A stretch of 5,925 nt of DNA. Source: JBBSMX01 sp038232935 (lineage in GTDB: Bacteria; Bacteroidota; Rhodothermia; Rhodothermales; JANQRZ01). The notes under the pieces are model-generated. The model was not told the origin of the DNA. It did no database searches and worked only from the letters and a program-made list of their open reading frames with translations. Positions 5,606 through 5,925 of this stretch are shown piece after piece. A program made the translations under genes and the position numbers. Each line of letters begins with the position of its first letter. The stretch's first letter is position 1. The stretch covers positions 1-5,925 of the forward strand of contig JBBSMX010000196.1 in NCBI GenBank assembly GCA_038232935.1, in the 5' to 3' direction.

Positions 5606-5634
5606 GAGATCCCTCGACGTCGTTCGGGGTGGCA
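5606..5634. repeat. CHPERSEGS-type dispersed intergenic repeat
   Basis: On the minus strand, TGCCACCCCGAACGACGTCG followed by AGGGATCTC is a variant of the widespread intergenic repeat whose usual form is close to TGTCATCCCGAGCGAAGTCG + AGGGATCT. In one frame it reads CHPERRRGIS, the hallmark of the spurious CHPERSEGS peptides found in many annotations. It is imperfectly palindromic: the core CGACGTCG is flanked by CCC and GGG arms. The related part may extend to about 5585, since the following ACATCGTAGCATGTTGCAGG also looks familiar from such copies. Identification is from memory of the repeat family. Confidence 0.65.
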
Positions 5635-5925
5635 GAGCAGAAAGCTTCTCGACAAAATTAGGCGAGGATATGAGAGATGGTGGGTACAATAGCCTCTGCC
5701 CCGCGCCCCGTTCCCGCTGCCCTCACGATTTTTGCCGCCTACTTTACGGAAGGCTCTACGCGTTTGCGTGGTCAGCGTAGGGTCCGGAGTCCATTAGACT
5801 TCTAGGGTACCTCGAACCCCGGTACCGATCAAGCCTACGCCCGGTGTTGGCGCCCTCCTCCGGAGTGAGCCCTTAGGCCGATCCAGGCCCGGTGCCGGAC
5901 TGAGCAAGACCAGATAGCGATACGC

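Larger units (their letters stand above)
5505..5925. other. Right-hand region without a credible gene (421 bp)
   Basis: Short open frames cross this region on both strands, but none has a family signature or a plausible start. I looked for tRNA, tmRNA, SRP RNA, RNase P RNA and a cobalamin riboswitch on both strands and saw no diagnostic core. It contains a palindrome at 5536-5548, a CHPERSEGS-type repeat at 5606-5634, an isolated TACAAT (5685-5690) without a -35, an inverted repeat CTACGC/GCGTAG (5756-5761 / 5775-5780), two GGTACC hexamers 15 bp apart (5806 and 5821), and paired 8-bp direct repeats: TCCGGAGT at 5783 and 5859, GCCCGGTG at 5839 and 5887. It may be the upstream region of a gene beyond the edge. 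Confidence 0.5.

Noticed and set aside
5419..5655. A 78-codon minus-strand frame containing CHPERRRGIS
   Set aside because: This is translation of an intergenic dispersed repeat running into the lipoprotein gene in another frame; such peptides are known annotation artefacts.
5685..5690. TACAAT as a -10 promoter element
   Set aside because: No -35 at 16-18 bp (the bases there read GCGAGG) and no recognisable gene downstream within the window.
5810..5826. A tRNA T-arm-like GGGGTTCGAGG on the minus strand
   Set aside because: No matching acceptor, D or anticodon arms surround it and no CCA end is present; the similarity is limited to the TTCGA core.

Overview
The window looks like chromosomal DNA from a GC-rich member of the Bacteroidota/Rhodothermota, near Salinibacter, Rhodothermus or Rubricoccus. 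Four observations point there: a PyrE of the Bacteroidota type (FTWASG...PIYCDNR), recognised start codons with no Shine-Dalgarno sequence in front, a small lipoprotein whose mature end begins CDSGSDDD, and strong G/C preference at third codon positions. The lineage is an inference from these traits, not a search result.

Layout from left to right. Positions 1-135 are the end of an insertion sequence: the first 15 codons of a transposase run off the left edge on the minus strand (IS982-like by its N-terminus), with a hairpin and a probable terminal repeat behind it. Next, on the minus strand, is a two-gene unit pgsA-pyrE (1556 down to 274), coding for phosphatidylglycerophosphate synthase and orotate phosphoribosyltransferase, joined by a 4-nt GTGA stop/start overlap. 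A 277-bp divergent intergenic region separates it from a complete dnaK (Hsp70) at 1834-3762 on the plus strand. dnaK ends inside a 28-nt dispersed-type palindrome, followed by a strong intrinsic terminator. Convergent to dnaK, on the minus strand, are an AI-2E/PerM-family membrane protein (4986-3841) and, upstream of it, a small lipoprotein (5504-5088). The last ~420 bp hold no credible gene. They contain a copy of the CHPERSEGS-type intergenic repeat, several short palindromes and an 11-bp direct repeat.

Functionally these are mostly housekeeping genes: membrane phospholipid synthesis, pyrimidine synthesis, protein folding, one polytopic membrane permease-like protein and one envelope lipoprotein. 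I see no evidence of an undescribed multi-gene system. The points most worth a second look are non-coding: the palindrome that supplies the dnaK stop codon, the repeat copy at 5606-5634, the IS end beside pyrE, and the unexplained right flank.
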